A DNA stretch of 61,746 nucleotides from Ruegeria intermedia (GTDB lineage: Bacteria; Pseudomonadota; Alphaproteobacteria; Rhodobacterales; Rhodobacteraceae), in contig NZ_FQVK01000025.1 of the NCBI RefSeq assembly GCF_900129345.1, positions 1-61,746 of the forward strand, read 5' to 3'. The position numbers and the translations under genes are program-made. Positions 25,565 through 35,274 of this stretch are shown piece after piece (the stretch's first letter is position 1; every line of letters begins with the position of its first letter). Under the pieces are notes generated by a model, which saw only the letters and a program-made list of their open reading frames with translations, was not told the origin of the DNA and did no database searches.

Positions 25565-28515
25565 CCGAACACTCGCCCAATTCCGCCTTCCATGCCTCGA
25601 GCTTCATGCAGGGGCACAATGCCGAGTATCTGGAGCAGCTTTACGCCCAGTACACCAAGGACCCCGGCGCCATCGACGCGGCCTGGGCCGAGTTTTTCCG
25701 GCAGATGGGAGACGCAGCACCCGACGTCCAGAAAGAGGCGCAGGGCCCGTCCTGGGCGCGCCCCGACTGGCCGCCGATGCCCAATGACGACCTGACCGGC
25801 GCCCTGACCGGCGAATGGGCCGAGACCGACGCCAAGGCGGCGGGCGACAAGATCAGGGAAAAGGCCGCCAAAGCCGGCGTCGAAGTCAGCGACGAGCAGG
25901 TCAAGCGCGCGGTGCTGGATTCGATCCGCGCCCTGATGCTGATCCGGGCCTACCGCATCCGCGGGCACCTGGTGGCCGATCTGGACCCGCTCGGCATGCG
26001 CTCGACCGAGCCCCACCCCGAACTGGATCCCAAGACCTATGGCTTCACCGAGGCCGACATGGACCGGCCGATCTTCATCGACAACGTGCTGGGCCTGCAG
26101 ATGGCCAGCATGCGCCAGATCGTCGAGATCGTGAAGCGCACCTATTGCGGCACCTTCGCGCTGCAGTACATGCATATTTCCGACCCTGAACAAGCGGCCT
26201 GGCTGAAGGAACGGATCGAGGGCTACGGCAAGGAAATCGCCTTTACCAAGGAGGGTCGCAAGGCGATCCTGAACAAGATGGTCGAGGCCGAGGGCTTCGA
26301 GAAGTTCCTGCATGTGAAATACATGGGCACCAAGCGGTTCGGCCTGGACGGGGGCGAGGCGCTGATCCCGGCGATGGAACAGATCATCAAGCGCGGCGGC
26401 GCGCTGGGTCTGAAGGAAATCGTCATCGGCATGCCGCACCGCGGCCGTCTGAACATCCTGGCCAACGTGATGGGCAAGCCCTACCGCGCCATCTTCAACG
26501 AATTCCAGGGCGGCAGCTTCAAGCCCGAGGACGTGGACGGCTCGGGCGACGTGAAATACCACCTTGGCGCATCCAGCGACCGGGAATTCGACGGCAATAC
26601 CGTGCACCTGTCGCTGACGGCGAACCCCTCGCACCTGGAGGCGGTGAACCCGGTTGTTCTGGGCAAGGTCCGCGCCAAGCAGGACCAGCACGGCGACACC
26701 GAGCGCACTCAGGTCATGGGCGTTCTGCTGCATGGTGACGCGGCCTTTGCCGGGCAGGGCGTGGTGGCCGAAGGCTTCGGCCTGTCGGGCCTGCGCGGGC
26801 ACCGCACCGGCGGCACCATGCATATCGTCGTGAACAACCAGATCGGCTTTACCACCGCGCCGCATTTCTCGCGCTCGAGCCCCTACCCGACCGACATCGC
26901 GCTGATGGTCGAGGCGCCGATCTTCCACGTCAACGGCGACGACCCCGAGGCGGTTGTGCATGCGGCCAAGGTCGCGACCGAATTCCGGCAGAAGTTCCAC
27001 AAGGACGTGGTCATCGACATGTTCTGCTATCGCCGGTTCGGTCACAACGAGGGCGACGAGCCCATGTTCACCAACCCGATCATGTACAAGAAGATCAAGA
27101 CCCACAAAACCACGCTGTCGCTGTACACCGAGCGGCTGGTCAAGGACGGTCTGATCCCCGAGGGCGAGATCGAGGACATGAAGGCCGCCTTCCAGGCGCA
27201 TCTGAACGACGAGTTCGAGGCCGCCAAGGAATACAAGCCCAACAAGGCCGACTGGCTGGACGGGCGCTGGTCGCATCTGGACAAGAACAAGGACGAGTAC
27301 GTCCGTGGCGAAACCGCGATTTCGCCCGACACCCTGGCCGAGGTCGGCAAGGCGCTGGTGACGGTGCCCGAAGGCTTTGCCCTGCACAAGACGGTGGGCC
27401 GCCTGCTGGAACACAAGAAGCAGATGTTCGAAACCGGTCAGGGCTTTGACTGGGCCACCGGCGAGGCGCTGGCCTTCGGGTCGCTGCTGACCGAGGGCTA
27501 TCCGGTACGCCTGTCGGGTCAGGACGCCACCCGCGGCACTTTCAGCCAGCGCCATTCGGGCTTCATCAACCAGGAAACCGAAGAGCGCTATTACCCGCTG
27601 AACCACATCCGCCCCGGACAGTCGCAGTACGAGGTGATCGACTCGATGCTGTCGGAATACGCGGTTCTGGGCTTCGAATACGGCTATTCGCTGGCCGAGC
27701 CCAACGCGCTGGTTCTGTGGGAGGCCCAGTTCGGCGATTTCGCCAACGGCGCGCAGATCATGTTCGACCAGTTCATCAGCTCGGGCGAAAGCAAGTGGTT
27801 GCGCATGTCTGGTCTGGTCTGCCTGCTGCCGCACGGGTTCGAGGGGCAAGGCCCCGAGCACTCGTCAGCGCGACTGGAGCGGTTCCTGCAGATGTGCGGC
27901 CAGGACAACTGGATCGTCGCCAACTGCACCACGCCTGCGAACTATTTCCACATCCTGCGCCGTCAGCTGCACCGCACATTCCGCAAGCCGCTGATCCTGA
28001 TGACGCCCAAATCATTGCTGCGCCACAAGCTGGCGATCAGCAATGCCGAGGACTTCACCACCGGGTCCAGCTTCCACCGGGTGCTGTGGGATGACGCGCA
28101 AAAGGGCAATTCGGACACCCAGCTGGTGCCTGACGACAAGATCAAGCGCGTGGTGATGTGTTCGGGCAAGGTCTACTACGACCTGCTCGAAGAACGTGAC
28201 GCGCGCGGGATCGACGACATCTATCTGCTGCGGATCGAGCAATACTATCCGTTCCCGGCCCATTCGCTGATCAACGAGCTTGAGCGGTTCAAGCAGGCCG
28301 AGATGGTCTGGTGCCAGGAAGAGCCCAAGAACCAGGGCGCCTGGGGATTCATCGAACCCAACATCGAATGGGTCCTGACCCGGATCGGCGCCAAGCACAC
28401 CCGGCCCAGCTATGTGGGCCGCGCCACCTCGGCCTCGCCCGCGACGGGCCTGGCCAGCCAACACAAAGCCCAACAAGAGGCGCTCGTGAACGAAGCGCTG
28501 AGCATTGAAGGATAA
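25561..28515 (+). CDS. sucA: 2-oxoglutarate dehydrogenase E1 component
   Basis: This 984-residue thiamine-diphosphate enzyme decarboxylates 2-oxoglutarate and transfers the succinyl group to the lipoyl domains of SucB. The N-terminus has the helix that docks the complex (EYLEQLYAQYTKDPGAIDAAWAEF), HRGRLNIL is the substrate motif, the ThDP motif GDAAFAGQGVVAEGF is followed downstream by NNQIGFTT, and the C-terminal transketolase-like domain has FGDFANGAQIMFDQF. Length is usual for alphaproteobacterial E1o. ATG overlaps the DUF805 stop. Confidence 0.97.
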   Translation: MTEHSPNSAFHASSFMQGHNAEYLEQLYAQYTKDPGAIDAAWAEFFRQMGDAAPDVQKEAQGPSWARPDWPPMPNDDLTGALTGEWAETDAKAAGDKIREKAAKAGVEVSDEQVKRAVLDSIRALMLIRAYRIRGHLVADLDPLGMRSTEPHPELDPKTYGFTEADMDRPIFIDNVLGLQMASMRQIVEIVKRTYCGTFALQYMHISDPEQAAWLKERIEGYGKEIAFTKEGRKAILNKMVEAEGFEKFLHVKYMGTKRFGLDGGEALIPAMEQIIKRGGALGLKEIVIGMPHRGRLNILANVMGKPYRAIFNEFQGGSFKPEDVDGSGDVKYHLGASSDREFDGNTVHLSLTANPSHLEAVNPVVLGKVRAKQDQHGDTERTQVMGVLLHGDAAFAGQGVVAEGFGLSGLRGHRTGGTMHIVVNNQIGFTTAPHFSRSSPYPTDIALMVEAPIFHVNGDDPEAVVHAAKVATEFRQKFHKDVVIDMFCYRRFGHNEGDEPMFTNPIMYKKIKTHKTTLSLYTERLVKDGLIPEGEIEDMKAAFQAHLNDEFEAAKEYKPNKADWLDGRWSHLDKNKDEYVRGETAISPDTLAEVGKALVTVPEGFALHKTVGRLLEHKKQMFETGQGFDWATGEALAFGSLLTEGYPVRLSGQDATRGTFSQRHSGFINQETEERYYPLNHIRPGQSQYEVIDSMLSEYAVLGFEYGYSLAEPNALVLWEAQFGDFANGAQIMFDQFISSGESKWLRMSGLVCLLPHGFEGQGPEHSSARLERFLQMCGQDNWIVANCTTPANYFHILRRQLHRTFRKPLILMTPKSLLRHKLAISNAEDFTTGSSFHRVLWDDAQKGNSDTQLVPDDKIKRVVMCSGKVYYDLLEERDARGIDDIYLLRIEQYYPFPAHSLINELERFKQAEMVWCQEEPKNQGAWGFIEPNIEWVLTRIGAKHTRPSYVGRATSASPATGLASQHKAQQEALVNEALSIEG

Positions 28516-28521
28516 GAAACG

Positions 28522-30018
28522 ATGACGATTGAAGTTCGTGTTCCAACGCTTGGCGAGTCGGTGACCGAAGCCACCGTTGCGACCTGGTTCAAAAAGCCCG
28601 GCGACACCGTGGCGGTCGATGAAATGCTGTGCGAGCTCGAGACCGACAAGGTCACGGTGGAGGTGCCCTCGCCCGCTGCCGGCGTGCTGGGCGAGATCGT
28701 CGCGGCCGAAGGCGAGACCGTGGGAGTCGATGCCCTTCTGGCCACGATCCAGGCCGGTGAGGGTGCCGCCCCGGCCAAGGCCGAAGCCACCCCTGCGGCT
28801 GCCCCTGCGGCCCCGGGCGGCAGCGTCGACGTGATGGTGCCCACTCTGGGTGAATCCGTGACAGAAGCCACCGTTTCGACCTGGTTCAAGAAGGTGGGCG
28901 ACACCGTCGCGCAGGACGAGATGCTGTGCGAGTTGGAAACCGACAAGGTCTCGGTCGAGGTTCCCGCCCCCGCCGCCGGCGTTCTGGCCGAGATCCTGGC
29001 CCCCGAAGGCGCAACCGTCGAGGCCAACGGCAAACTTGCCGTGATCTCGGGCGCTGAAGCAGGCGCCGCGCCCGCTGCTCCGACGGCGGCCGCACCTGCC
29101 CCCGCGGCAGCCGCCATCGGCAAGGACGTGGCCAACGCGCCGTCGGCTGAAAAGGCCATGGCCGAGGCCGGCCTGTCGGCCGATCAGGTCACCGGCACCG
29201 GCCGCGATGGCCGCATCATGAAGGAAGACGTGGCGCGCGCCGTGGCCACCGCCGCCCCTGCCGCGGCCGCCCCGGCACCGGCCGCTGCCCCGCGCGCGCC
29301 CGTGGCCGCCGAGGATGCCGCGCGCGAAGAACGCGTGCGCATGACGCGCCTGCGCCAGACCATCGCCAAGCGCCTGAAGGACGCGCAGAACACCGCCGCG
29401 ATCCTGACCACCTACAACGAGGTGGACATGACCGAGGTGATGGCCATCCGCAATCAGTACAAGGACCAGTTCGAGAAGAAGCACGGCGTGCGCCTGGGCT
29501 TCATGTCGTTCTTCACCAAGGCCTGCTGCCACGCTCTGAAAGAGGTGCCCGAGGTCAATGCCGAGATCGACGGCAACGAAATCGTCTACAAGAACTACGT
29601 CCACATGGGCGTGGCCGCCGGCACCCCGCAGGGCCTGGTGGTTCCGGTGATCCGCGACGCCGACCGGATGTCGTTCGCTGAAATCGAAAAGGCCATCGCC
29701 GAGAAAGGCAAGCGCGCCCGCGAAGGCAAGCTGAGCATGGCCGAGATGCAAGGCGGCACCTTCACCATCTCGAACGGTGGCGTCTATGGCTCGCTGATGT
29801 CCTCGCCGATCCTGAACCCCCCGCAGTCGGGTATTCTGGGCATGCACAAGATCCAGGAACGCCCGATGGTCATCAATGGCGAGATCAAGATCCGCCCGAT
29901 GATGTACCTGGCGCTGTCTTATGACCACCGGATCGTCGACGGCAAGGGCGCGGTCACCTTCCTGGTGCGCGTGAAAGAGGCGCTGGAAGATCCGCGCCGC
30001 CTGCTGATGGACCTGTAA
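28522..30018 (+). CDS. sucB: Dihydrolipoyl succinyltransferase (E2) with two lipoyl domains
   Basis: This 498-residue E2 of the 2-oxoglutarate dehydrogenase complex has two tandem lipoyl domains (about 2-80 and 102-180), each with the lipoylation motif ELETDKV (Lys43 and Lys142), separated by Ala/Pro-rich linkers. Then come a peripheral-subunit-binding domain (about 205-240, GTGRDGRI) and the acyltransferase domain ending in [11 protein letters not shown], with the catalytic His near residue 473. The two lipoyl domains are about 75% alike, indicating an internal duplication. Most described E2o proteins have one lipoyl domain. Confidence 0.95.
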   Translation: MTIEVRVPTLGESVTEATVATWFKKPGDTVAVDEMLCELETDKVTVEVPSPAAGVLGEIVAAEGETVGVDALLATIQAGEGAAPAKAEATPAAAPAAPGGSVDVMVPTLGESVTEATVSTWFKKVGDTVAQDEMLCELETDKVSVEVPAPAAGVLAEILAPEGATVEANGKLAVISGAEAGAAPAAPTAAAPAPAAAAIGKDVANAPSAEKAMAEAGLSADQVTGTGRDGRIMKEDVARAVATAAPAAAAPAPAAAPRAPVAAEDAAREERVRMTRLRQTIAKRLKDAQNTAAILTTYNEVDMTEVMAIRNQYKDQFEKKHGVRLGFMSFFTKACCHALKEVPEVNAEIDGNEIVYKNYVHMGVAAGTPQGLVVPVIRDADRMSFAEIEKAIAEKGKRAREGKLSMAEMQGGTFTISNGGVYGSLMSSPILNPPQSGILGMHKIQERPMVINGEIKIRPMMYLALSYDHRIVDGKGAVTFLVRVKEALEDPRRLLMDL

Positions 30019-30022
30019 TCGC

Positions 30023-30292
30023 ATGGCAACGCATGTACTCTGGCAGGCCGACGTGGCCGATTTCGACGCCTGGCTGAAGGTGTTCCGCGAGGATCAGCCC
30101 ATGCGCAAGGCGGCCGGGATCGTTGATCTGCATGTGTGGAAAGATCCCGATCAGGCCGACCACGCGGTGGCGCTGTTCGCGGTTGCCGACCTGAACAAGG
30201 CGCGGGCGTTCTTCGACTCGGAAGAACTGGCCATGCATCACGAACGCGGTGGCGTGGCCCATATTCAGGTCAAGCTGCTGACACCGGTCTAG
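30023..30292 (+). CDS. Small hypothetical protein between sucB and lpdA
   Basis: This 89-residue protein, [20 protein letters not shown] and so on, has alternating strand/helix character compatible with a dimeric alpha/beta-barrel (ferredoxin-like) fold. It has no catalytic signature. It starts 4 bases after sucB and ends 68 bases before lpdA, so it should be part of the operon. Confidence 0.72.
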   Translation: MATHVLWQADVADFDAWLKVFREDQPMRKAAGIVDLHVWKDPDQADHAVALFAVADLNKARAFFDSEELAMHHERGGVAHIQVKLLTPV

Positions 30293-30360
30293 GCCGAAAC
30301 ACCGGCGGCCCGCCCTTGGGGCCGCCGTTCAAAAAAACTCCGCGGATTTGGGAGAACAAA

Positions 30361-31749
30361 ATGGCTAACTATGACGTCATCGTAATCGGCGCCGGTCCCG
30401 GCGGCTATGTCTGCGCCATCCGCTGCGCGCAGCTGGGCCTGAAAACCGCCGTCGTCGAAGGGCGCGAGACGCTGGGCGGCACCTGTCTGAACGTGGGCTG
30501 CATTCCGTCCAAGGCGCTGCTGCATGCCAGCCATCAGCTGCACGAGGCCGAGCACAATTTTGCCAAGATGGGCCTCAAGGGCAAAAGCCCCTCGGTCGAC
30601 TGGAAACAGATGCTGGCCTACAAGCAGGACGTGATCGACACCAACACCAAAGGCGTCGAGTTCCTGTTCAAGAAGAACAAGATCGACTGGCTCAAGGGCT
30701 GGGGCTCGATCCCGGCGGCGGGCAAGGTCAAGGTCGGCGACGAGGTGCACGAGGCCAAGAACATCATCATCGCCTCCGGCTCCGAGGCGGCGTCGCTGCC
30801 CGGCGTCGAGGTCGACGAAAAGGTCGTCGTGACCTCGACCGGCGCGCTGGAGCTGGGCAAGATCCCGAAAAAGCTGGTGGTGATCGGCGCAGGCGTGATC
30901 GGGCTGGAACTGGGCTCGGTCTATCAGCGTCTGGGCGCCGAGGTGACGGTGATCGAATATCTGGACGTCATCACCCCGGGCATGGACCCCGAGGTGCAGA
31001 AGACCTTCCAGCGCATCCTGAAAAAACAGGGCCTGAACTTCGTCATGGGCGCCGCCGTGCAAAAGACCGAGGCCACCAAGACCAAGGCCAAGGTAACCTA
31101 CAAGCTGCGCAAGGATGACAGTGAGCACGTGATCGAGGCCGATACCGTTCTGGTCGCCACCGGGCGCAAGCCATTCCATGACGGGCTGGGGCTGGATGCG
31201 CTGGGGGTCGAGCTGACTCCGCGCGGCCAGATCAAGGTCGGCAAGGACTGGCAGACCAACGTGCCGGGCATCTACGCCATCGGTGACGTGATCGAAGGCC
31301 CGATGCTGGCCCACAAGGCCGAAGACGAAGGCATGGCCGCCGCCGAAGTGGTCGCGGGCAAGCATGGGCACGTGAACTATGGCGTCATTCCGGGCGTGAT
31401 CTACACCTGGCCCGAGGTTGCCAATGTCGGCGAGACCGAAGCTACCCTCAAAGAGCAGGGCCGCGCCTACAAGGTGGGCAAGTTCAGCTTCATGGGTAAT
31501 GGCCGCGCCAAGGCGAACTTTGCCGCCGACGGGTTCGTCAAGATCCTGGCCGACAAGGAGACCGACCGCATCCTGGGCTGCCACATCATCGGCCCCGGCG
31601 CGGGCGACCTGATCCACGAGGTCTGCGTGGCGATGGAGTTCGGCGCCTCGGCCGAGGATCTGGCGCTGACATGCCACGCACACCCGACCTATTCCGAGGC
31701 CGTGCGCGAGGCGGCGCTGGCCTGCGGCGACGGTCCGATCCACGCCTGA
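30361..31749 (+). CDS. lpdA: Dihydrolipoyl dehydrogenase (E3)
   Basis: This 462-residue flavoprotein reoxidises dihydrolipoamide with NAD+. [13 protein letters not shown] is the FAD motif, [16 protein letters not shown] holds the redox disulfide Cys42/Cys47, [23 protein letters not shown] the NAD motif, and [14 protein letters not shown] the C-terminal catalytic His. The start [13 protein letters not shown] is fixed by homology. It is the last gene of the suc cluster. Confidence 0.96.
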   Translation: MANYDVIVIGAGPGGYVCAIRCAQLGLKTAVVEGRETLGGTCLNVGCIPSKALLHASHQLHEAEHNFAKMGLKGKSPSVDWKQMLAYKQDVIDTNTKGVEFLFKKNKIDWLKGWGSIPAAGKVKVGDEVHEAKNIIIASGSEAASLPGVEVDEKVVVTSTGALELGKIPKKLVVIGAGVIGLELGSVYQRLGAEVTVIEYLDVITPGMDPEVQKTFQRILKKQGLNFVMGAAVQKTEATKTKAKVTYKLRKDDSEHVIEADTVLVATGRKPFHDGLGLDALGVELTPRGQIKVGKDWQTNVPGIYAIGDVIEGPMLAHKAEDEGMAAAEVVAGKHGHVNYGVIPGVIYTWPEVANVGETEATLKEQGRAYKVGKFSFMGNGRAKANFAADGFVKILADKETDRILGCHIIGPGAGDLIHEVCVAMEFGASAEDLALTCHAHPTYSEAVREAALACGDGPIHA

Positions 31750-31758
31750 CGATTTCGG

Positions 31759-31781
31759 CTCCGGCGGTCAGGCCGCCGGAG
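31759..31781. terminator. Hairpin between the lpdA and TetR genes
   Basis: CTCCGGCGG (31759-31767) and CCGCCGGAG (31773-31781) form a 9-bp stem between convergent genes, overlapping the TetR stop codon. No T-tract is present, so it is possibly bidirectional and weak. Confidence 0.45.
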
Positions 31782-32361
31782 ACAGCCACGCCCGCAGATA
31801 GGTTTCCAGCCGGTCGGTGAAGGTCGTCGCCGAATGCAGGGCGCAGAATTTCAGTGACATGGCCTGGATGGCAAAGGCCTGCACGCCCTCGGCCAGCAGG
31901 TCGGTCGGCACGTCCTGCCGGACCTCGGCCTGATCCAGCCACATCATCACGATCCGGAAGTATTTCTCGAAGCAATAGGCGATCGGCCCGATTTCAGAGA
32001 TCGCGGCGGCGCCGGAATAGCGGATCAGCAGGTCGAACACATAGCGTTCCGACATCATGAACTCATGCACCGGGGCCAGGGCCTCGATGATCTTGGGCAC
32101 GGTTTTCGGCGGTTCCGCCGCCTGCGCCTGATCCAGACAGGCGTCCAGCTTTTCGCCGATCAGGATCTCCATCAACGCGTCCTTGTCGTGGAAATGGGCA
32201 AAGAAGGTGCCCTTGGCCACGCCGGCGGCCTGCACCACCTCTTCCACGCGCAATGCCTGGTATCCGTTTTTCTGCACCACGTCCGCCGCCGCCTGCAGCA
32301 GCTTGGCGCGGGTTTTCAGGGTTCGTTGCTGAATCGTCTTTTGCATGAGGCTTGTTCGCAT
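31768..32361 (-). CDS. TetR-family repressor with three adjacent operators
   Basis: This 197-residue regulator has an N-terminal TetR helix-turn-helix (RAKLLQAAADVVQKNGYQAL, then VAKGTFFAHFHDKDALM, about residues 18-62) and a helical ligand-binding C-terminal domain. The ATG five codons in (32346) is an alternative start. It is divergent from a flavodoxin-fold reductase. Three copies of the dyad TGACCGTGGTCA lie between them, so it very probably represses both itself and the reductase. The ligand is unknown; a quinone or electrophile is plausible from the target. Confidence 0.88.
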   Translation of the reverse strand: MRTSLMQKTIQQRTLKTRAKLLQAAADVVQKNGYQALRVEEVVQAAGVAKGTFFAHFHDKDALMEILIGEKLDACLDQAQAAEPPKTVPKIIEALAPVHEFMMSERYVFDLLIRYSGAAAISEIGPIAYCFEKYFRIVMMWLDQAEVRQDVPTDLLAEGVQAFAIQAMSLKFCALHSATTFTDRLETYLRAWLSPAA

Positions 32362-32366
32362 ATTTT

Positions 32367-32432
32367 TTGACCGTGGTCAAATTTAATATTGACCGTGGTC
32401 AATTTTTGATTCTATAAACTGACCGTGGTCAA
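32367..32432. promoter_or_regulatory. Triple TTGACC-N2-GGTCAA operator array
   Basis: The dyad TTGACCGTGGTCAA occurs at 32367-32380 and 32389-32402, and as CTGACCGTGGTCAA at 32419-32432. Spacings of 22 and 30 bases are near two and three helical turns. The array covers almost the entire intergenic region between the divergent TetR and reductase genes, with the last copy 16 bases before the reductase ATG. Confidence 0.8.
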
Positions 32433-32448
32433 TTTCAGGAGAACCCCG

Positions 32449-33042
32449 ATGCAGCCCAAGAAAATCCTCATCCTCGACGGTCACCCCGCCGAAAGCAGCC
32501 TGTCGCGCACCTTTGCCGACACCTATGCCGAAGCCGCCCGCGCCGAGGGGCACGACGTGAAGACCGTTCACCTCAGCGATCTGGAGTTCGATTTCGATTT
32601 CGGGCAAGGCAACTATCATGATTTCAAACCGCTGGAGCCGGTTCTGGAACAGGTTCTGCAGGACTTCGAATGGAGCGATCATCTGGTTCTGACCACGCCC
32701 ATGTGGTGGGGCGGTCTGCCCGCCAAGCTCAAGGGGCTGATCGACCGGATGTTCATCCCGGGCCGAACGTTCGACACCCGCAATCCCAACAAGCTGGGGC
32801 TGCCGGCGCCGATGCTGGGCGGGCGGACCGCGCGGGTCATCATTACCTCGGACACGCCGGGCTGGTTCATGCGGCTGGCCTATCGCCGGGCGCTGATCCA
32901 CCAGATGCGCGGGCAGGTTCTGGGGTTCGTCGGGTTCAAGCCGACGCGATTCACCTGGTTTTCCGGTGCCAGCTATCCCGAGCGGCGCAGCGTCCAGAAA
33001 TGGATCGCGCAGGTCACCCGTCTGGGCGCGGCCGCAGCGTGA
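32449..33042 (+). CDS. Flavodoxin-fold NAD(P)H-dependent (quinone) oxidoreductase
   Basis: This 197-residue FMN/FAD-binding protein is of the NQO1/MdaB-like group. LILDGHPAESSLSRTFAD forms the flavin phosphate loop, and TTPMWWGGLPAKLKGLIDRMF and SDTPGWF match the family. It likely performs two-electron reduction of quinones or related electrophiles. The start at MQPKKILILDGHP has AGGAGA before it. It is controlled by the triple operator. It converges with the PPOX gene, and the two stop codons abut as TGATCA. Confidence 0.87.
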   Translation: MQPKKILILDGHPAESSLSRTFADTYAEAARAEGHDVKTVHLSDLEFDFDFGQGNYHDFKPLEPVLEQVLQDFEWSDHLVLTTPMWWGGLPAKLKGLIDRMFIPGRTFDTRNPNKLGLPAPMLGGRTARVIITSDTPGWFMRLAYRRALIHQMRGQVLGFVGFKPTRFTWFSGASYPERRSVQKWIAQVTRLGAAAA

Positions 33043-33648
33043 TCACCACATCGTCTTTGCGGCGCGCGCGCCCCATTCGCGATCATAGCGTGCGCCGCCT
33101 TCCTCGCCCTGCGACACCTCGGCCAGGATCTCGCCCACTGTCGGCAACCCGGCGCTGAAATCACCGCCGGTCCAGGTTTCGGCCCGCATCAGCGCGCGGG
33201 CGCATTGCGTGTAGATTTCCCCGATTTCGATGACGATCACGGTGGCCGGTTGCTTGCCCTTTTTCTCGAACCGGGCGCGCAGGTCGGCATCGGCCGTCAA
33301 ACGGGCGGTGCCGTTCACCCGCACCACGTTGTTCGAGCCGGGCACCATGAACATCAGCGCCACACGCGGATCGCGCACGATGTTGCGCAGACTGTCCAGG
33401 CGGTTGTTGCCGCGCCAGTCGGGCAAGGCCAGGGTGCCGGGGTCCAGTTCCGTGACCACCGGGCCGTCATCGCCCCGGGGGCTGCCATCCCCCCCTTCGG
33501 GCCCTACCGTGGACAGTACGCACAGACGCGACGCCATGATCCACTTGCGATAGAGCGGCGTCAGTTGCCGCGCGACCTTGCGCAACGAAGCGGCACCGGG
33601 GGTGCCGTACAACGCCTCGAGCGCGGTGATGTCATCGATGAACTGCAT
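33043..33648 (-). CDS. PPOX-class FMN-dependent flavoprotein (MSMEG_1061-like)
   Basis: This 201-residue split-barrel flavoprotein of the pyridoxamine-phosphate-oxidase class has FMN-binding features: LSTVGPEGGDGSPRGDD, LALPDWRGNNRLDSLRNI, and MFMVPGSNNVVRVNGTARL. The substrate is unknown. The ATG at 33648 is chosen since the longer version would use TTG and have no better binding site. It overlaps the end of the upstream plsC-like gene by 17 bases and ends next to the reductase gene. Confidence 0.82.
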   Translation of the reverse strand: MQFIDDITALEALYGTPGAASLRKVARQLTPLYRKWIMASRLCVLSTVGPEGGDGSPRGDDGPVVTELDPGTLALPDWRGNNRLDSLRNIVRDPRVALMFMVPGSNNVVRVNGTARLTADADLRARFEKKGKQPATVIVIEIGEIYTQCARALMRAETWTGGDFSAGLPTVGEILAEVSQGEEGGARYDREWGARAAKTMW

Positions 33649-34375
33649 CCGGATCAAACCCCACTTCGCGCATCAATTCGTTCGAGCGCGTCTCGATCAC
33701 CTCTTCCAGCCGGGCCAGGAAGGATTCGCGATCAACGCCCGGTTCGATCGGGGCCAGGAACTCGACGATCGCATGGCCGGGTTTGCGCAGAATCCCCGAC
33801 CGGGGCCAGAAGACACCGACATTGGTGGCCGCCGGCACGCAGGGGAAACCCAGCCCCTCGTACAGAACAGCGGTGCCGACCTTGTAGGGCTTGTAGACCC
33901 CCGGCGCCACGCGGGTGCCCTGCGGATAGATCACCAACTGCCCGGGCTCGGTAAACTCTTTGGCGACGTCCTTGACCATCTTGGCCACCGCCGCGCCACG
34001 CTTGCCGCGATTGACCGGGATACAGCCCAGCCGACGTGCGTACATGCCGATGATCGGAGTCCACAGCAGTTCGCGTTTCATGATGAACTTGCCGTGGGGG
34101 ACCGCGTCAAAAATCAGGATGATGTCAAAGAATGACTGGTGCTTGGCCGCGATCACCACCTCGCCCGTGGGCACGTTGCCGCGCACCTCGCCGCGAATGC
34201 CCACCATCCAGCGCGCCAGCCATATGGTCGTGCGCGCATAGATCTTGCAGGCGCGTAGTGCCCCGCGCTTGGAGAACAGCGCATAGGGCGCGAACACCAG
34301 GCCCAGAACCGCCATCCAGGCGTAGATCGTGACCATGAAGATCAGCGAGCGCACCCATTGGACCGCCATTGCCAT
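33632..34375 (-). CDS. 1-acyl-sn-glycerol-3-phosphate acyltransferase (PlsC-like)
   Basis: This 247-residue membrane protein has an N-terminal hydrophobic helix, acyltransferase block I KHQSFFDI (HxxxxD), block II GCIPVNR and block III YPQGTR. It makes phosphatidic acid from lysophosphatidic acid. The start (MAMAVQWVRS) overlaps the ftsX stop by one base (TGATG), so ftsE-ftsX-plsC is a coupled set. Two Mets occur near the start, and either is possible. Confidence 0.9.
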   Translation of the reverse strand: MAMAVQWVRSLIFMVTIYAWMAVLGLVFAPYALFSKRGALRACKIYARTTIWLARWMVGIRGEVRGNVPTGEVVIAAKHQSFFDIILIFDAVPHGKFIMKRELLWTPIIGMYARRLGCIPVNRGKRGAAVAKMVKDVAKEFTEPGQLVIYPQGTRVAPGVYKPYKVGTAVLYEGLGFPCVPAATNVGVFWPRSGILRKPGHAIVEFLAPIEPGVDRESFLARLEEVIETRSNELMREVGFDPDAVHR

Positions 34376-35274
34376 CACGAAAGCTCCTTCAATTTGCGAC
34401 GGGCCGCCGACCATGTCGCGGCAAAGGCCACGGCTGCGCCCAAAACGGGGATTACGGCGGGCAGCAGCCAGTCGGCGCCCTGGAATCCAAGGCCGGTCAG
34501 GAAACCGCCCGCATCCGATGCCTCGGGCAGCAGCAGCACCCCGGTCAGGCCCAGAACCGTCCCCACCACGGCACCGAAAAACGCGCGCCAGGTGAAGCGC
34601 CGCACGAAGGCACCGGCGATGAAACGGTCGCGTGCACCGACCTGACGCAGCACCTCGATGATCTGGGCGTTGGCCGCAAGCGAAGCATTGGCCGCAAGCG
34701 TGATCATCGCCGCCGTGGCCCCGCCGATCAGCAGGATCGAGATCCAGCCCAACCGCCGCAGCGAGTTGGCCGCATCGACCAGCGGCTCGCGCCAGCGGGA
34801 ATGGTCATCCAGAACTGCGCCGGGCACCTCGGCCGCCAGCCGCAGGCGCAGGCCCATCGTGTCCAGCCCCGGCTCGCCCTCGATGATTTCGATCAGTTGC
34901 GGCACCGGCAGCGTGTCCAGCGGCAGATCCGGCCCGAACCAGGGGGCCAGCAGCGCGGCCTGCTCCTCGGCGCTGAGCGCGCGGGCCGAGGCCACGCCGG
35001 GAGTCTGTTTCAGAACCTCCAACGCCGCCTGCGTCTGCGCGGCGCGCTGTTCAGCGGGCGCATTGATCCGCAGCGTGGCCGCTCCGGCCAGCTCCGAGGC
35101 CCAGCGATCGGCCAACCGGCCCGCAGCCAGCGACAGCGCCAGCGCGAACACGGCCAGAAACGCCATCGCGCCCGAGACGAACAGGGTCAGATGGGCGGTG
35201 AAGCCGGTGGGCGGCACCACGCGGTCGGCCCGTGTGTCGCGGCGCAACAGTGTACGGATGTCCTGCCCGATCAT
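34375..35274 (-). CDS. ftsX: Cell division protein FtsX
   Basis: This 299-residue permease-like partner of FtsE has an N-terminal cytoplasmic segment with GFTAHLTLFVSGAMAFLAVF as TM1, a large periplasmic domain, and three C-terminal helices with the FtsX motif around IEVLRQVGARDRFIAGAFVRRF. It controls cell-wall hydrolases at the septum. It starts inside the end of ftsE (4-base overlap). Confidence 0.93.
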   Translation of the reverse strand: MIGQDIRTLLRRDTRADRVVPPTGFTAHLTLFVSGAMAFLAVFALALSLAAGRLADRWASELAGAATLRINAPAEQRAAQTQAALEVLKQTPGVASARALSAEEQAALLAPWFGPDLPLDTLPVPQLIEIIEGEPGLDTMGLRLRLAAEVPGAVLDDHSRWREPLVDAANSLRRLGWISILLIGGATAAMITLAANASLAANAQIIEVLRQVGARDRFIAGAFVRRFTWRAFFGAVVGTVLGLTGVLLLPEASDAGGFLTGLGFQGADWLLPAVIPVLGAAVAFAATWSAARRKLKELS

